Notes: generated from the sequence alone by a model not told the origin. Shown: positions 34,073 to 42,610, numbered from the stretch's first letter. The stretch is 64,000 nucleotides of DNA from Actinopolymorpha alba DSM 45243 (GCF_000373925.1 NZ_KB892758.1:1-64000), one strand, 5' to 3'. Made by a program: numbers and translations.

Positions 34073-35272
34073 ATGCCAATCAAGCCCACCCGGCCATGGA
34101 CGGCGTCACCCACTCTTCGTCGCAGATGGCTTCGCATTGCCGCCGCGACTGCCTCGTCCGCGCTGATCATGGCGGGGGCGGTGAGCGCCCCTGCCGGCGC
34201 GACCTCACCTGAACAGCAGAAGCGACCGCCGACAGGCACTTCCGAGGCTCTGCGAGCCATGGTTGCCGCCGGGGTTCCAGGGGTGATCGCCCACGTGCGT
34301 GAAGGCGATCGGGAATGGGACCTCGCTTCGGGCGTGGCCGACGTGACCACCAAGCGTAAGGCTCAAATAGACGACCGCGTGCGAATGGGCAGCGTCACGA
34401 AGACCTTCGTCGCCGTTGTCATGCTGCAACTGGAGAGCGAGGGTCGACTCTCACTCGACGACACCGTGGACAGGTGGCTGCCCGGCGTCGTCCGCGGCAA
34501 TGGCAACGACGGCCGGAAGATCACGATCAGGATGCTGCTCAACCACAGCAGCGGCGTTCCGGAGTACCTCCAAGATGAAGCGATCTTCCGGTCCTATTTC
34601 GCCACCGGCGACTACGATCGAGTGTGGACCGCCCGCGAGCTGGTGAACAGCGCCATGAAACTGCCACCGGCCTTCGCTCCGGGAACCGACGCGCTCTACT
34701 CGAACACGAACTACGTCGTCGCCGGGATGATCATCAAGGCAGTTACCGGCAGGAGTGTGCAGGCGGAGGTGACGCGACGGATCATCCACCCGCTGGGCCT
34801 TCGGCGTACGACGTTCCCCGAACGTGACCCGTCGATCCACGGCGCTCATCTGGAGGGATATCTCTCCAATCACTACTTCGACTACCAGAACGTCACCCGG
34901 TTCAGCCCTTCGTTCGCGGACGCAGCCGGTGCAATCATTTCCACACCGCGTGACGTGGCGACGTTCCACCATGCTCTGTTCACCGGTCGCCTCCTCCCTC
35001 CCGCGCAGCTGGGAGAGCTCACGACGGTCGTCCAGTCGACGTCGCTTCCGGAGATCAGGAACGGGCTCGGTTTCGGACTGTCCGAGATCTGCGGCCAGGA
35101 GACATGGACGAAGGACGGCGAGTTCCCCGGCTACACGAGTGAGTCGGTCACCAGCCGCGACGGCACTCGGCAGGTCGTCTACAGCATCAACAGCGTGGGA
35201 CTGAAGGACGAAAAGGCCCGTGCGGTCCAGCGGGCGGTTGAGGACCTCAAGGAAGCGGTGTTCTGCTCCTAG
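34073..35272 (+). CDS. Secreted serine hydrolase of the beta-lactamase/D-alanyl-D-alanine carboxypeptidase class
   Basis: The 399-residue precursor has an Arg-rich signal peptide (RRRWLRIAAATASSALIMAG). The class C beta-lactamase-like fold follows. SVTK (S107 to K110) is the nucleophile and general-base motif, YSNTNY (209-214) is the Tyr-x-Asn motif, and MLLNHSSGVPEY is the family signature. A late HxG-like triad is less clear (DGEFPGYTSE). Related proteins are D,D-peptidases, esterases or penicillin-binding proteins outside the membrane. It ends 51 bp before the histidine kinase start on the same strand, so cell-wall stress sensing is an attractive idea. Starts at 34055 or 33917 cannot be excluded. 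Confidence 0.85.
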   Translation: MPIKPTRPWTASPTLRRRWLRIAAATASSALIMAGAVSAPAGATSPEQQKRPPTGTSEALRAMVAAGVPGVIAHVREGDREWDLASGVADVTTKRKAQIDDRVRMGSVTKTFVAVVMLQLESEGRLSLDDTVDRWLPGVVRGNGNDGRKITIRMLLNHSSGVPEYLQDEAIFRSYFATGDYDRVWTARELVNSAMKLPPAFAPGTDALYSNTNYVVAGMIIKAVTGRSVQAEVTRRIIHPLGLRRTTFPERDPSIHGAHLEGYLSNHYFDYQNVTRFSPSFADAAGAIISTPRDVATFHHALFTGRLLPPAQLGELTTVVQSTSLPEIRNGLGFGLSEICGQETWTKDGEFPGYTSESVTSRDGTRQVVYSINSVGLKDEKARAVQRAVEDLKEAVFCS

Positions 35273-35323
35273 GAGCAGGTCCGACATCCGATGGAACCAC
35301 ATCACCTCTGGGAGGATGCCGCC

Positions 35324-36598
35324 ATGGTGGATGGCTTGCCGCCGCGGATCGGAGCATTCCTTCGCGGGGTGCGGGGCTCCTGGCTTCTGCTGCGATTCCT
35401 CTTTCTACTCATCGGGTCCGCCCTCGTCCTGTCGTTCCTGTCGGTTGACCTGGCCGTTGCCGATGCACTGTGGGACCACGAACCGGTCATCCTCAGCCGG
35501 TTGGTCGTCGTACTCGTCGCGCTCGTTCCGCCGACCCTGCTGGGGATGCTTCCCCAGCTGAGGCACATCGAGGGTGCGGCTGCCGCGTCGCTGCTTGGTG
35601 TGGACTTCAAAGGACAGGCGCCGGGGCTGACCCGGGGTTGGGACCAGCGCTGGCGTACCGTCGTGTGGTTCTGGACCCATCTGTTCGCCGGTGGCTTGAC
35701 CGGCTGCGTGGTGATGGGCTGGGTGCTGATCATGGAGAGGCTGGTGCGCTCGGTCGACGCACCCGGGGAGGGCTCGTTCCTTGGTCTGTCGTGGGCGACG
35801 GACGGCGACGTATGGGTAGTGGCGGCGCTGACCTTCGCGGGGCTGTTCCTCCTGTTGGTGGGCCTGCTGCTTCTGCTGGGCTGCGGGGAGGTGTTGGTAC
35901 GGATCGCGCCTGTGTTGCTGGGCCCGTCCATCGCCGAGCTCCTGGCCGAACTCGAGTCCCGTACGACGGACCTCGTCGAACGCACCCGGCTGGCTCGCGA
36001 GCTCCATGACAGCGTCGGACACGCACTGAGCATCGTCGTTCTCCACACCGCCGTGGCACGCCGTCGCCTCCCACCGAACGCCGCCCAGGCCGACGGCAGC
36101 CTGGCGATCGTCGAGGACGTGGCGCGCCGAGCGCTGGAGGACCTGGACGTTGTACTCGGCATGCTGCGGGAGCCACAGCCGGCAACCCGACACCCAGCAC
36201 ATGACCTGCGAAGCCTCGACGAGCTGGTCCGAGCGTCCCGTGCAGGTGGCCAGCCAGTGGACCTGGAATCGCTTGTCACCGACCTGACGAAGGTTCCAGC
36301 GGTTGTGTCACGCGAGGCGTATCGCATCGTCCAGGAAGGGCTGACCAATGCCCTCCGACATGCTCCTGACCAGCCGGTACACGTTCGTCTGGCGCCGGTG
36401 GCAGAGGGACTACAGGTCCACGTGGCCAACCCATTAGGCCAGCGGGCGCCGGTGGTCAGTGAGGCCCGCGGCGGGCGGGGGCTGGTCGGTGCACGGGAAC
36501 GGGTGCGAGCCCTCGGCGGACGCATCCAGGTTGGCACCGAGAATGGTAGGTGGGTGCTGGACGCGCGGCTCCCGCTACCGGAGAAGGGGATCCGATGA
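35324..36598 (+). CDS. NarL-type sensor histidine kinase
   Basis: The 424-residue kinase has about four N-terminal transmembrane helices (within residues 20-190) and no extracellular sensor domain of size. A HisKA_3 dimerisation domain follows, with the H-box ARELHDSVGHAL (His228). The HATPase domain has N-box EGLTNALRHAP (Asn342) and G-box RGLVGARERV. It would autophosphorylate in response to a membrane signal. GGGAGG eight bases upstream decides for the ATG at 35324 over 35291. Its stop overlaps the response regulator start as ATGA, so the two are co-translated. Confidence 0.92.
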   Translation: MVDGLPPRIGAFLRGVRGSWLLLRFLFLLIGSALVLSFLSVDLAVADALWDHEPVILSRLVVVLVALVPPTLLGMLPQLRHIEGAAAASLLGVDFKGQAPGLTRGWDQRWRTVVWFWTHLFAGGLTGCVVMGWVLIMERLVRSVDAPGEGSFLGLSWATDGDVWVVAALTFAGLFLLLVGLLLLLGCGEVLVRIAPVLLGPSIAELLAELESRTTDLVERTRLARELHDSVGHALSIVVLHTAVARRRLPPNAAQADGSLAIVEDVARRALEDLDVVLGMLREPQPATRHPAHDLRSLDELVRASRAGGQPVDLESLVTDLTKVPAVVSREAYRIVQEGLTNALRHAPDQPVHVRLAPVAEGLQVHVANPLGQRAPVVSEARGGRGLVGARERVRALGGRIQVGTENGRWVLDARLPLPEKGIR

Positions 36599-37263
36599 GC
36601 TCGTCGGTGAAGATCCGAGTCCTTCTCGCTGACGATGAGGACCTGGTCCGTGCTGGCGTCTGCGCTCTGCTCGACGAATGTCAGGACATCGCGGTGGTGG
36701 GCGAAGCTCGAGACGGCGCCGAGGCCGTGTCCGCCACGATGTCCCTTCGGCCGCACGTCGTCTGTATGGATGTACGCATGCCTCGGGTGGACGGGATCGA
36801 GGCGACCCGGATCATTCGCGAACGCCAGCCTGACACGAAGGTTCTTGTCCTCACTACCTTCGAGAACGATGACTACGTTGCCGAAGCCCTACGAACAGGC
36901 GCACAAGGATTTCTCCTGAAACGCTCCGCACCTGAGGCCGTCGCCGCGGCGATCCGCACGGTGCACAGCGGGGACTCGCTCCTATATCCGGATGCCCTGC
37001 GCCGACTGGTCGCTCCCGGGGTGCAGGCACGCCCGGACCGACCGGGGCTGCCGATGCTGAGCGAGCGTGAGGCCGAGGTGCTCCGGCTCATCGCCTCGGG
37101 CCTGTCAAACGCCGAGATCGCAGGCCAGATGTACGTGACGGTGGAAACGGTGAAGACCCACGTCGGCCGGATCCTCGCCAAGCTCGGAGTCCGCGACCGG
37201 GTGCAGGCCGTCATCCGGGCCTACGAGAGCGGCTTCGTCCCACTGAACCAGGGCGAGCGCTAG
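36595..37263 (+). CDS. NarL/LuxR-family response regulator
   Basis: The 222-residue protein has a receiver domain with acidic pair DD (13-14), phospho-acceptor Asp59 in VVCMDVRMP, and the Lys of LLKRSAP. The LuxR HTH (LSEREAEVLRLIASGLSNAE, then VTVETVKTHVGRILAKLGV) fills the C-terminus. It pairs with the overlapping kinase gene and binds DNA when phosphorylated. Likely targets are the upstream serine hydrolase and the flanking membrane protein genes, by proximity only. Confidence 0.94.
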   Translation: MSSSVKIRVLLADDEDLVRAGVCALLDECQDIAVVGEARDGAEAVSATMSLRPHVVCMDVRMPRVDGIEATRIIRERQPDTKVLVLTTFENDDYVAEALRTGAQGFLLKRSAPEAVAAAIRTVHSGDSLLYPDALRRLVAPGVQARPDRPGLPMLSEREAEVLRLIASGLSNAEIAGQMYVTVETVKTHVGRILAKLGVRDRVQAVIRAYESGFVPLNQGER

Positions 37264-37373
37264 TAGGTCGACTCGACCCCGATCGTGCCGTAGAGATCAT
37301 GAACGACGAGTTGGCTGCGTGTGCCGTCGCCCCGTTCCGCCTCTCTGCCTCAGGTCAACGCGCACTCGTCGGG

Positions 37374-38477
37374 TCAGCTCGGCACTGTCGCCTGAAGCGC
37401 TCGTCGACGTACGGCGTAGCCCCACACGGCCAACGCGAGGGCTGGCCCCCACAGCCAGAACGGGAGGATCAGGTTCCACCAACCGCCGGTGCTGGCCGAC
37501 ATCATCGCCATCGGGATCGCCGTGATCGTGACCGAGATCGCGACCACCAAGCCGGGGACGACCGCGAGGCTGACCGGGACGGGTTGACCGGCGATCCGCG
37601 GCGTCCAGGAAGGAAAGGTGCGGCCCCATCGGCTGATCAGGCCGAGAGTCAGGACACAACCGATCAGGGCGCCGCCGCCCAACAGTAGGCCCCAAAGACG
37701 CGTCTCGGGGTCCAGGATCTCTCCGTGCAGACCGAAGGAGGGCAACGGCGTCAGCCAGGTGAGCCGTTGCAACCCATATGGCAGCGGGCAGGCCGCGGCG
37801 ATCCAGGTGACCGGTCGGCTCCAGCGCGCAATCTGGTCTGCGACGGGACCCGTGATTGGGAACGCTCCGTCGCGCATGATCAGAAAGAGCCAGCAGGTGG
37901 TGGTGGCAGCGATCAGCATGGGTACGGAGGCCGCGGCCGGAAGGCCGCTCACACGATCCGCGACGTCCTGCAGGAGGCGGAGCAGGTGGGACGGCTTCAG
38001 GGCCGCGGTGACGGTTCCCCAGGCGGCGACGGCGATCACGATCATGGCGGTGAGGTAGCGCATGAGGGCAACGCGGCGGCAGGCGAGCACCAAGAGGACA
38101 ATGCCTGCCGCCGGAATGACCAAGGCGACCAAATACGCCAACAGGGTCAGTGCCGCGACCGAGGACAGCAGCGTGTTCCCGAGCATCTGAAGACCCCCTG
38201 CAGCGAAGAGGGTCGGCCGGGCTCGTTGGCCGATGAGGAGTCTTGCCATTACAGCGAGAACGCCGAATAGACCGAGCGTCATGATCAAACCGGCGGTCAG
38301 TGTTGTCGGCAACCGTCCGACAAGGTCGATGCGGCGCGGATCGACATCGGCCCACGGGTGCGCGTCCGGAATCAGAAGCCAATACATCCCGAAGCCGCTG
38401 CAGCTGGCCGACAGCAGCCCGGCGACCATCGCAAGCAGCGTGATGCCGCGAGCGTGCGATTCGAGCAATGCGCTCAT
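37374..38477 (-). CDS. Polytopic membrane protein related to the 188-residue neighbour
   Basis: No named family. The 367-residue protein has about nine or ten hydrophobic segments (for example ITLLAMVAGLLSASCSGFGM, TTLTAGLIMTLGLFGVLAVM, and ILPFWLWGPALALAVWGYAV). RWGRTFPSWTPRIAGQPVP near residue 285 and the WLWGP end align with RWGEVFPQWIPFLRGHRVP and LLLWGP of the protein at 33171, so the smaller protein corresponds to its C-terminal half. The ATG at 38477 with GGAAGAAG upstream is chosen. It is convergent with the response regulator gene and may be a sensor partner or immunity-type protein; both are conjecture. Confidence 0.75.
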   Translation of the reverse strand: MSALLESHARGITLLAMVAGLLSASCSGFGMYWLLIPDAHPWADVDPRRIDLVGRLPTTLTAGLIMTLGLFGVLAVMARLLIGQRARPTLFAAGGLQMLGNTLLSSVAALTLLAYLVALVIPAAGIVLLVLACRRVALMRYLTAMIVIAVAAWGTVTAALKPSHLLRLLQDVADRVSGLPAAASVPMLIAATTTCWLFLIMRDGAFPITGPVADQIARWSRPVTWIAAACPLPYGLQRLTWLTPLPSFGLHGEILDPETRLWGLLLGGGALIGCVLTLGLISRWGRTFPSWTPRIAGQPVPVSLAVVPGLVVAISVTITAIPMAMMSASTGGWWNLILPFWLWGPALALAVWGYAVRRRALQATVPS

Positions 38478-38540
38478 CGGGGTCTTCTTCCCACTGCGCG
38501 CACAACGCCGGTCACGACACACCTGCGTGGCCGAGCCATG

Positions 38541-38972
38541 TTAGGCCCTTCCTTCGAAGCGCACGGGGAGTGCGGACAGGGCACGGGCGAGTCCTGGCTG
38601 CCAGGCGATCTGAGTTGGCGGCACGCCGAGGAGTTCGCAGATGACGCGGACCGGCAGTGGGTGGGCGATTCGTTCGATGTAGTCGAACTCTTCGTCGCCG
38701 ATGTCGGCGATCAGTTCGTCGATGATCTGCTGGATGCGCGGTCGGAGTGCGTTGACGCGGCCGACGGTGAATGCGCGCGATACTGCGGGGTCCTTGATCA
38801 CAGCGATTGTCGCGTCGTACCCGGTCACGAGCCAGATCGGTGTCCCGTCGAAGTAGCTGGCGCGGCGGACAGGTGGTTCGAGACCGATGGCGGCCCAAAA
38901 CTCGTCACGGTCGGGCGTGGTGAACAGGTCAGCGAGCCGGGGTTCCACGGTCATGTTGAGGTTGCCCTTCAT
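38541..38972 (-). pseudogene. Truncated cytochrome P450 (N-terminal 143 residues only)
   Basis: The frame starts with an ATG overlapping the stop of the acyltransferase gene (ATGA), reads a normal P450 N-terminal region (LADLFTTPDRDEFWAAIGLE, WLVTGYDATIAVIKDPAVS, then EEFDYIERIAHPLPVRVICE and LLGVP), and stops after 143 residues. The I-helix oxygen-binding motif, ExxR and the haem-ligating Cys loop are all missing, and nothing downstream restores them. P450s normally have about 400 residues. The start context is intact, so decay was a 3-prime deletion. In the original operon a P450 would have followed an acyltransferase and a monooxygenase, typical of a small tailoring pathway. Confidence 0.8.
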
Positions 38973-40147
38973 GGTGTGGTGTGGGTCGCGGGTTTCTGTG
39001 CAGCCCGGTGCGTAGGTGTTCGTCCGTTGAGCCATCGGCCGATTGGGGTGGTGCGGACCATCAGCGCGTAGCTGGCGAGCAAGATCAGGAATGTGGTGGT
39101 GAGGGCGACGGCGAGTTTGGCGATGATCGGCCAGCCGAGGTCGGCGAGGGGGATCTCGATGGCGACGAGCAGGGGTAGGTGCATTAGGTACATCCAGTAC
39201 GACGCGTCGGCCAGGTACCTCACGGACGCGCGCTCGCGGGTCAGGTACTGGATGCAGAGGCCGAGCAGCGCATAGACCCAGCTCCACGCGGCGATCGCCA
39301 TCACGCTGGCGGTGATCGCGGGCATGGCAGCGTGGTGCAGAAGGACCCAGCCGAGAGCAGTCGTCCCGGCGGCGACTGCCAGGTGAATCCACGCGCCCGG
39401 TCTGCTGAGCCTGTGCAGGGCGTTCGAATCGGTCTGCAGGCACCAGCCGACGGTGAATGCGCCGAAGTAGCTGATCAGGCTGATCGGGTCGGGGAGGATG
39501 GTTGTCGGTGCGGCAATGCCGCCAGTCATGGGTTCGTTCTGCAGCAGCAGCGTCGCTGCGTATGGCAGAGCGACGACCATCACACCAAGCGGCGCGGTGA
39601 ACGTTCGGGTCGCGCGAGTTGTCAGGCGCTGGACCGTGTGGGTGCCGAGCAGGCGCGGTGCCATGGCACGTACGGCAAGCATCAGCAGGTAGCACTCCAT
39701 CAAGATCAGGAGGAACCACAGGTGCCCGGGCGTGATCATCAGCAGCGGATCGGTGGGCACATCGGTTGGCTGCGGAAGGTTGCGCACGTGAAGGTTCAGC
39801 AGTGACAGCAGCGCAAGTGGCAGCACCGCGACCGGCCAGAACACCACGAGGGGCAACGCGATGCGTTTGAGCCGGTCGCCCAAGAACCGGCGTACGCCTC
39901 GCCGAGTGAGCATCATCCGGCCGAAGTAGCCGGCCAGTACCAGGAACAGCGTCATCCGGAACAGGTGGATCACATAGTTGGTCACGTCAGCAACCGGTGA
40001 CTGGTCCTGATCCTTGACGAGCCATGGTGTTTCGACGGTGAACGGGATCAGCGCGTGCAGGACGATCCCCAGGATCAACGCCCCGCCCCGCAGTGCATCG
40101 AGCCCGTGCAGGCGTGTGCTGCCAGGTGCTTCGCCGGGGCTGGTCAT
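38969..40147 (-). CDS. Acyltransferase 3 family membrane protein
   Basis: The 392-residue protein has the Acyl_transf_3 fold: LHGLDALRGGALILGIVLHA (with the catalytic His near residue 32) and about ten helices, with GHLWFLLILMECYLL in the middle. These enzymes O-acylate sugars, peptidoglycan or natural products, using acyl groups passed across the cytoplasmic membrane. The ATG at 40147 overlaps the stop of the upstream gene as ATGA, and its own stop overlaps the start of the P450 fragment, so it is the third gene of a four-gene translationally coupled operon. Confidence 0.9.
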   Translation of the reverse strand: MTSPGEAPGSTRLHGLDALRGGALILGIVLHALIPFTVETPWLVKDQDQSPVADVTNYVIHLFRMTLFLVLAGYFGRMMLTRRGVRRFLGDRLKRIALPLVVFWPVAVLPLALLSLLNLHVRNLPQPTDVPTDPLLMITPGHLWFLLILMECYLLMLAVRAMAPRLLGTHTVQRLTTRATRTFTAPLGVMVVALPYAATLLLQNEPMTGGIAAPTTILPDPISLISYFGAFTVGWCLQTDSNALHRLSRPGAWIHLAVAAGTTALGWVLLHHAAMPAITASVMAIAAWSWVYALLGLCIQYLTRERASVRYLADASYWMYLMHLPLLVAIEIPLADLGWPIIAKLAVALTTTFLILLASYALMVRTTPIGRWLNGRTPTHRAAQKPATHTTP

Positions 40148-40761
40148 CGTCTGGTAGCCGACCCGTTGGCGGTGGCGACTTCGACCTTCTGGATCTTTGC
40201 TGCCGCGTCGGGAAGGAAGCCAGGACTGATCAGCCGGTGGAGAGGACCGAGTGCGCCCCACACGACCCGGCCAAATGGGTGCTCGAAACGGATGCAGGTT
40301 GTCAGAGACGCCTGGCCATGGCTGGCGGTGACGACGAGATTGCCGGTCAGGAACCACGACGCTGCCTCAAGCCGGATCCAGTCCGGCTCCCGTGCGGCGA
40401 TCCGCCACCCTCCGGCGGTATCCGGTGACGGTGTTGGGCTGAGTCGAAGTCGTAGGCATCCCTTCCAGATAAGGCGCTCTGCGAAATCAGGGATGTTGCC
40501 GAACATGGTGCGGGCCCAGCGTTCGGCGGTCGCATTGATCGACGTCGGGTAGGACAGATGATCGGCGTAGTCGATCTTGGTCAGTGAGCTGAGTGACCGG
40601 ATGTCCGCCGGCAGGTTGCTGGCACCGACGACCTGGGTCACCTGCGCCGAGGGCGCGCCCCGTCGCGCCCAGGTCTGTTCCCAGTGGCGGAGCAGGGCGC
40701 GTACAGCGATCAGACGGCGCGAGGCATGCTCGGCGCTTGGCAGCAGCTTCACCGTGATCAA
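40144..40761 (-). CDS. DUF2867-like protein
   Basis: The 205-residue protein resembles the DUF2867/SRPBCC-type group found beside nucleotide-sugar epimerase genes. The pattern is IDYADHLSYP at about 63-72, WARTMFGNIPDFAERLIW, GWRIAAREPDWIRLEAASWF and FEHPFGRVVWGALGPLHRLI. Assignment is by motif order and moderately sure. No catalytic residues are known for the family. The start is a TTG overlapping the upstream stop (TTGA), and a GTG nine bases later is an alternative. It lies between the monooxygenase and acyltransferase genes and is translationally coupled to both. Confidence 0.7.
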   Translation of the reverse strand: MITVKLLPSAEHASRRLIAVRALLRHWEQTWARRGAPSAQVTQVVGASNLPADIRSLSSLTKIDYADHLSYPTSINATAERWARTMFGNIPDFAERLIWKGCLRLRLSPTPSPDTAGGWRIAAREPDWIRLEAASWFLTGNLVVTASHGQASLTTCIRFEHPFGRVVWGALGPLHRLISPGFLPDAAAKIQKVEVATANGSATRR

Positions 40762-41051
40762 CTCACCTGCGGCGACATCAAGGTGACGATCTGGCGAGGC
40801 TTACGTTCGCGATCGTCGAATGCGACGACGTCTCCCAGACCTTGTGCTGCGCCGAATGCCGCACGGTACGCGGCCTCGGACACGAACCGGCCGGTGGTGA
40901 CAACCGCGTCGCCATCCGGAGTGACCCAGACGTCGGCATCCAAACATCCGGCCTGGGCCGACAATGTGCTCCGGACCTGCTGCGTGCGGACGACGAACTC
41001 GTCGACATGTTCGGGCTTTGGGTAGTGAAAGGCAACGAAACCGATAGTCAT
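40758..41051 (-). CDS. Antibiotic biosynthesis monooxygenase (ABM) domain protein
   Basis: The 97-residue protein is a single ABM dimeric alpha/beta-barrel unit, starting MTIGFVAFHYPKPEHVDEFV, with VRTQQVRSTLSAQAGCLDAD and EAAYRAAFGAA as the helical parts. Cofactor-free monooxygenases of this type oxidise quinols or polyketides; others degrade haem. An upstream in-frame start at 41111 would add 20 non-homologous residues. It is the first gene of the minus-strand operon, starting 64 bp from a large inverted repeat that the divergent TetR probably binds. Confidence 0.85.
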   Translation of the reverse strand: MTIGFVAFHYPKPEHVDEFVVRTQQVRSTLSAQAGCLDADVWVTPDGDAVVTTGRFVSEAAYRAAFGAAQGLGDVVAFDDRERKPRQIVTLMSPQVS

Positions 41052-41115
41052 CGAACGGCTCCAGTCAAACTGTGTGCGGGCGATTACCTTGGGGGAGATT
41101 GCCTTAGGCAATTAC

Positions 41116-41155
41116 TCTCTACACCTGTGTAGAGTGTGCTCCACAGGTGTAGAGA
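41116..41155. promoter_or_regulatory. Probable TetR operator between divergent operons
   Basis: TCTCTACACCTGTG (41116-41129) and CACAGGTGTAGAGA (41142-41155) are perfect 14-bp inverted arms, 12 bp apart. The left arm also forms a shorter palindrome, CTACACCTGTGTAG. It lies between the monooxygenase start at 41051 and the leader ORF at 41178, where a bound repressor would close both promoters. The TetR encoded at 41701 is the likely binder. Confidence 0.85.
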
Positions 41156-41177
41156 AATTCAAGTGGAGGAGGTTCGG

Positions 41178-41252
41178 ATGGCATCGCCGTCTGCACGGTC
41201 GACGGTGATCGATGGGGCAGATGCAGCCATAGATCGGACCGTCGGATCATGA
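41178..41252 (+). CDS. 24-residue leader ORF coupled to the membrane protein gene
   Basis: A strong ribosome binding site, GGAGGAGG, lies seven bases before an ATG that opens 24 codons (MASPSARSTVIDGADAAIDR then TVGS). Its TGA overlaps the ATG of the next gene as ATGA. The membrane protein gene has no ribosome binding site of its own, so its translation most likely depends on ribosomes finishing this leader. No run of rare or single amino-acid codons is seen, so attenuation by amino acid supply is unlikely. The peptide is probably a coupling device. Confidence 0.6.
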   Translation: MASPSARSTVIDGADAAIDRTVGS

Positions 41253-41704
41253 TCAACATTTCGTCGCGCGTGCTCAACGTTGTCGCAGCCGGCCACGCGG
41301 TGCCCTACATCGCATCGAAGATTCAGTTTGCGATCGAGGGAAAGCTCGGAATCCATGGCGGTCCGCGGGTCACCCCGGCTGACTACGCACGCTTCGGTAA
41401 CACCGACGCGGTTGCTGCCGCGCAGTGGGGCAACGTCGCCGTCGGGGTGCTCTTCCTGTTGATCACCCTGGTGCCATTGACGCCGCTCGCAGCCCGGTTG
41501 AACCGCTGGATCATCGCCGTGCCTCTGATCGCGATCGGTTGCTTCTTGCTGAGCTTCGGGCTCGGCGGGGTCATCCGTGCCGCGACGACCGAACTCGGGG
41601 GCGGCATCTTCGGCGGATACCTGCTGTTATGGAGCGTGGCGGTGGGACTGCTGGCGGCTGCCCAGCTTTCGGCGGGCCGCGCGCGCCAGCATCCCCGGGG
41701 ATGA
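41249..41704 (+). CDS. Four-helix membrane protein
   Basis: The 151-residue protein is not in a family I can name. Four hydrophobic stretches are visible (VLNVVAAGHAVPYIASKI, WGNVAVGVLFLLITLVPLT, WIIAVPLIAIGCFLLSFGLG and IFGGYLLLWSVAVGLLAAAQ). The region between helices 1 and 2 (GKLGIHGGPRVTPADYARFG) is soluble. It starts at an ATG overlapping the leader ORF stop, and its own stop overlaps the TetR start as ATGA, so leader, membrane protein and TetR are one translation-coupled unit. It is controlled by the inverted repeat upstream, with the antiparallel monooxygenase operon. Confidence 0.75.
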   Translation: MINISSRVLNVVAAGHAVPYIASKIQFAIEGKLGIHGGPRVTPADYARFGNTDAVAAAQWGNVAVGVLFLLITLVPLTPLAARLNRWIIAVPLIAIGCFLLSFGLGGVIRAATTELGGGIFGGYLLLWSVAVGLLAAAQLSAGRARQHPRG

Positions 41705-42285
41705 CGGATATGGGACGACGTACCGACATTGCTGATGCCGCGATCAGGACGCTCGCGGCCGAGGGTATGCGCGGGCTCACCCATCGCGCCGTTGACCGCA
41801 CTGCCGGGTTGCCTGAGGGGGCGACCGCGTACTACTTCCGGACACGAACTGCCCTCGTGCAGGCGGTGCTGGATCGGCTCGTCTCGCTGGATGAGCAGGA
41901 GGTGCCGGACCAGGATCTTGATTTCGATCGATTCATCGATTACTTGACCGCCACCTTGAACCGATGGTCGACCACTGATCGCCGGCGTCAGATTGCTCGG
42001 TACGAGTTGGCACTCGAAGCGACGCGGCGTTCAGAACTGCGGGAGCCGCTCGCACGCGCCACCGAACAGGTTCACCGGTTGCTGGCGACCATGCTTCGCG
42101 GGATCGCTGGTTCGGACGCCGCCGAGCTCGCCCGTTGCCTCACCCCGCTGCTGGATGGGCTCCTCTTCCAGCAGGTGACGACGGAGCCTGCGACACCGAT
42201 CAGTCGCGACCAGATCGCTGACCTGGTACGAACTCAACTGACACGAGTGTCGGGCGCCAAGACGCGTGGGAAACGGAAGAGGTGA
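41701..42285 (+). CDS. TetR family regulator of the divergent operons
   Basis: The 194-residue protein has an N-terminal HTH (TDIADAAIRTLAAEGMRGLT, recognition helix LPEGATAYYFRTRTAL) and a C-terminal helical domain of the TetR_C_31 type. The start ATG at 41701 overlaps the upstream stop. As the only regulator in the unit it is the probable ligand-responsive repressor binding the 14-bp-arm repeat at 41116-41155, controlling itself and the monooxygenase-acyltransferase operon. Basic C-terminus KTRGKRKR. Confidence 0.9.
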   Translation: MTDMGRRTDIADAAIRTLAAEGMRGLTHRAVDRTAGLPEGATAYYFRTRTALVQAVLDRLVSLDEQEVPDQDLDFDRFIDYLTATLNRWSTTDRRRQIARYELALEATRRSELREPLARATEQVHRLLATMLRGIAGSDAAELARCLTPLLDGLLFQQVTTEPATPISRDQIADLVRTQLTRVSGAKTRGKRKR

Positions 42286-42610
42286 AACTCCGCTCACCGC
42301 GTGGCGAGAGCCTCGAGGCTGTCGTCGCAGCTCGCCTTCAACATCGGAGTCGCGTGCTCGCGGGGGACTGGAGACTGACATGGCTTCACTGCGGCCCGAC
42401 TTCATCGAGCTACACGACGGCTCACGGTCAGCCGAGGCCAGCCATGCCTCCCGAATCCAGCCACGCAATATTCATCAATGAGCAGACTGCCTATATCAGA
42501 TCTATCCGCTTGCTACCTTCGGGGGAAACGATCAATCGATCCCTCTTGTGGGGAAGACGATCCCTCCTTCGGGGGAGGCTTCGGTCCGGCCGCTTGTGGA
42601 GGATCGTCCC
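42286..42610. promoter_or_regulatory. Leader region with short direct repeats before the secreted protein
   Basis: CGATCCCTCTTGTGGGGA and CGATCCCTCCTTCGGGGGA lie about 20 bp apart (around 42537-42575). Similar CTTCGGGGGA and CTTGTGGAGGATCG motifs stand on either side. CCTCC at 42563-42567 can pair with GGAGG at 42574-42578 around a TTCGGG loop. GTGGAGGATCG just before the ATG is the ribosome binding site. The rest (42286-42480) shows nothing clear. Confidence 0.4.

Noticed and set aside
42537..42610. Riboswitch in front of the secreted protein gene
   Set aside because: The short direct repeats can form only a 5-bp hairpin and match no riboswitch core I know.
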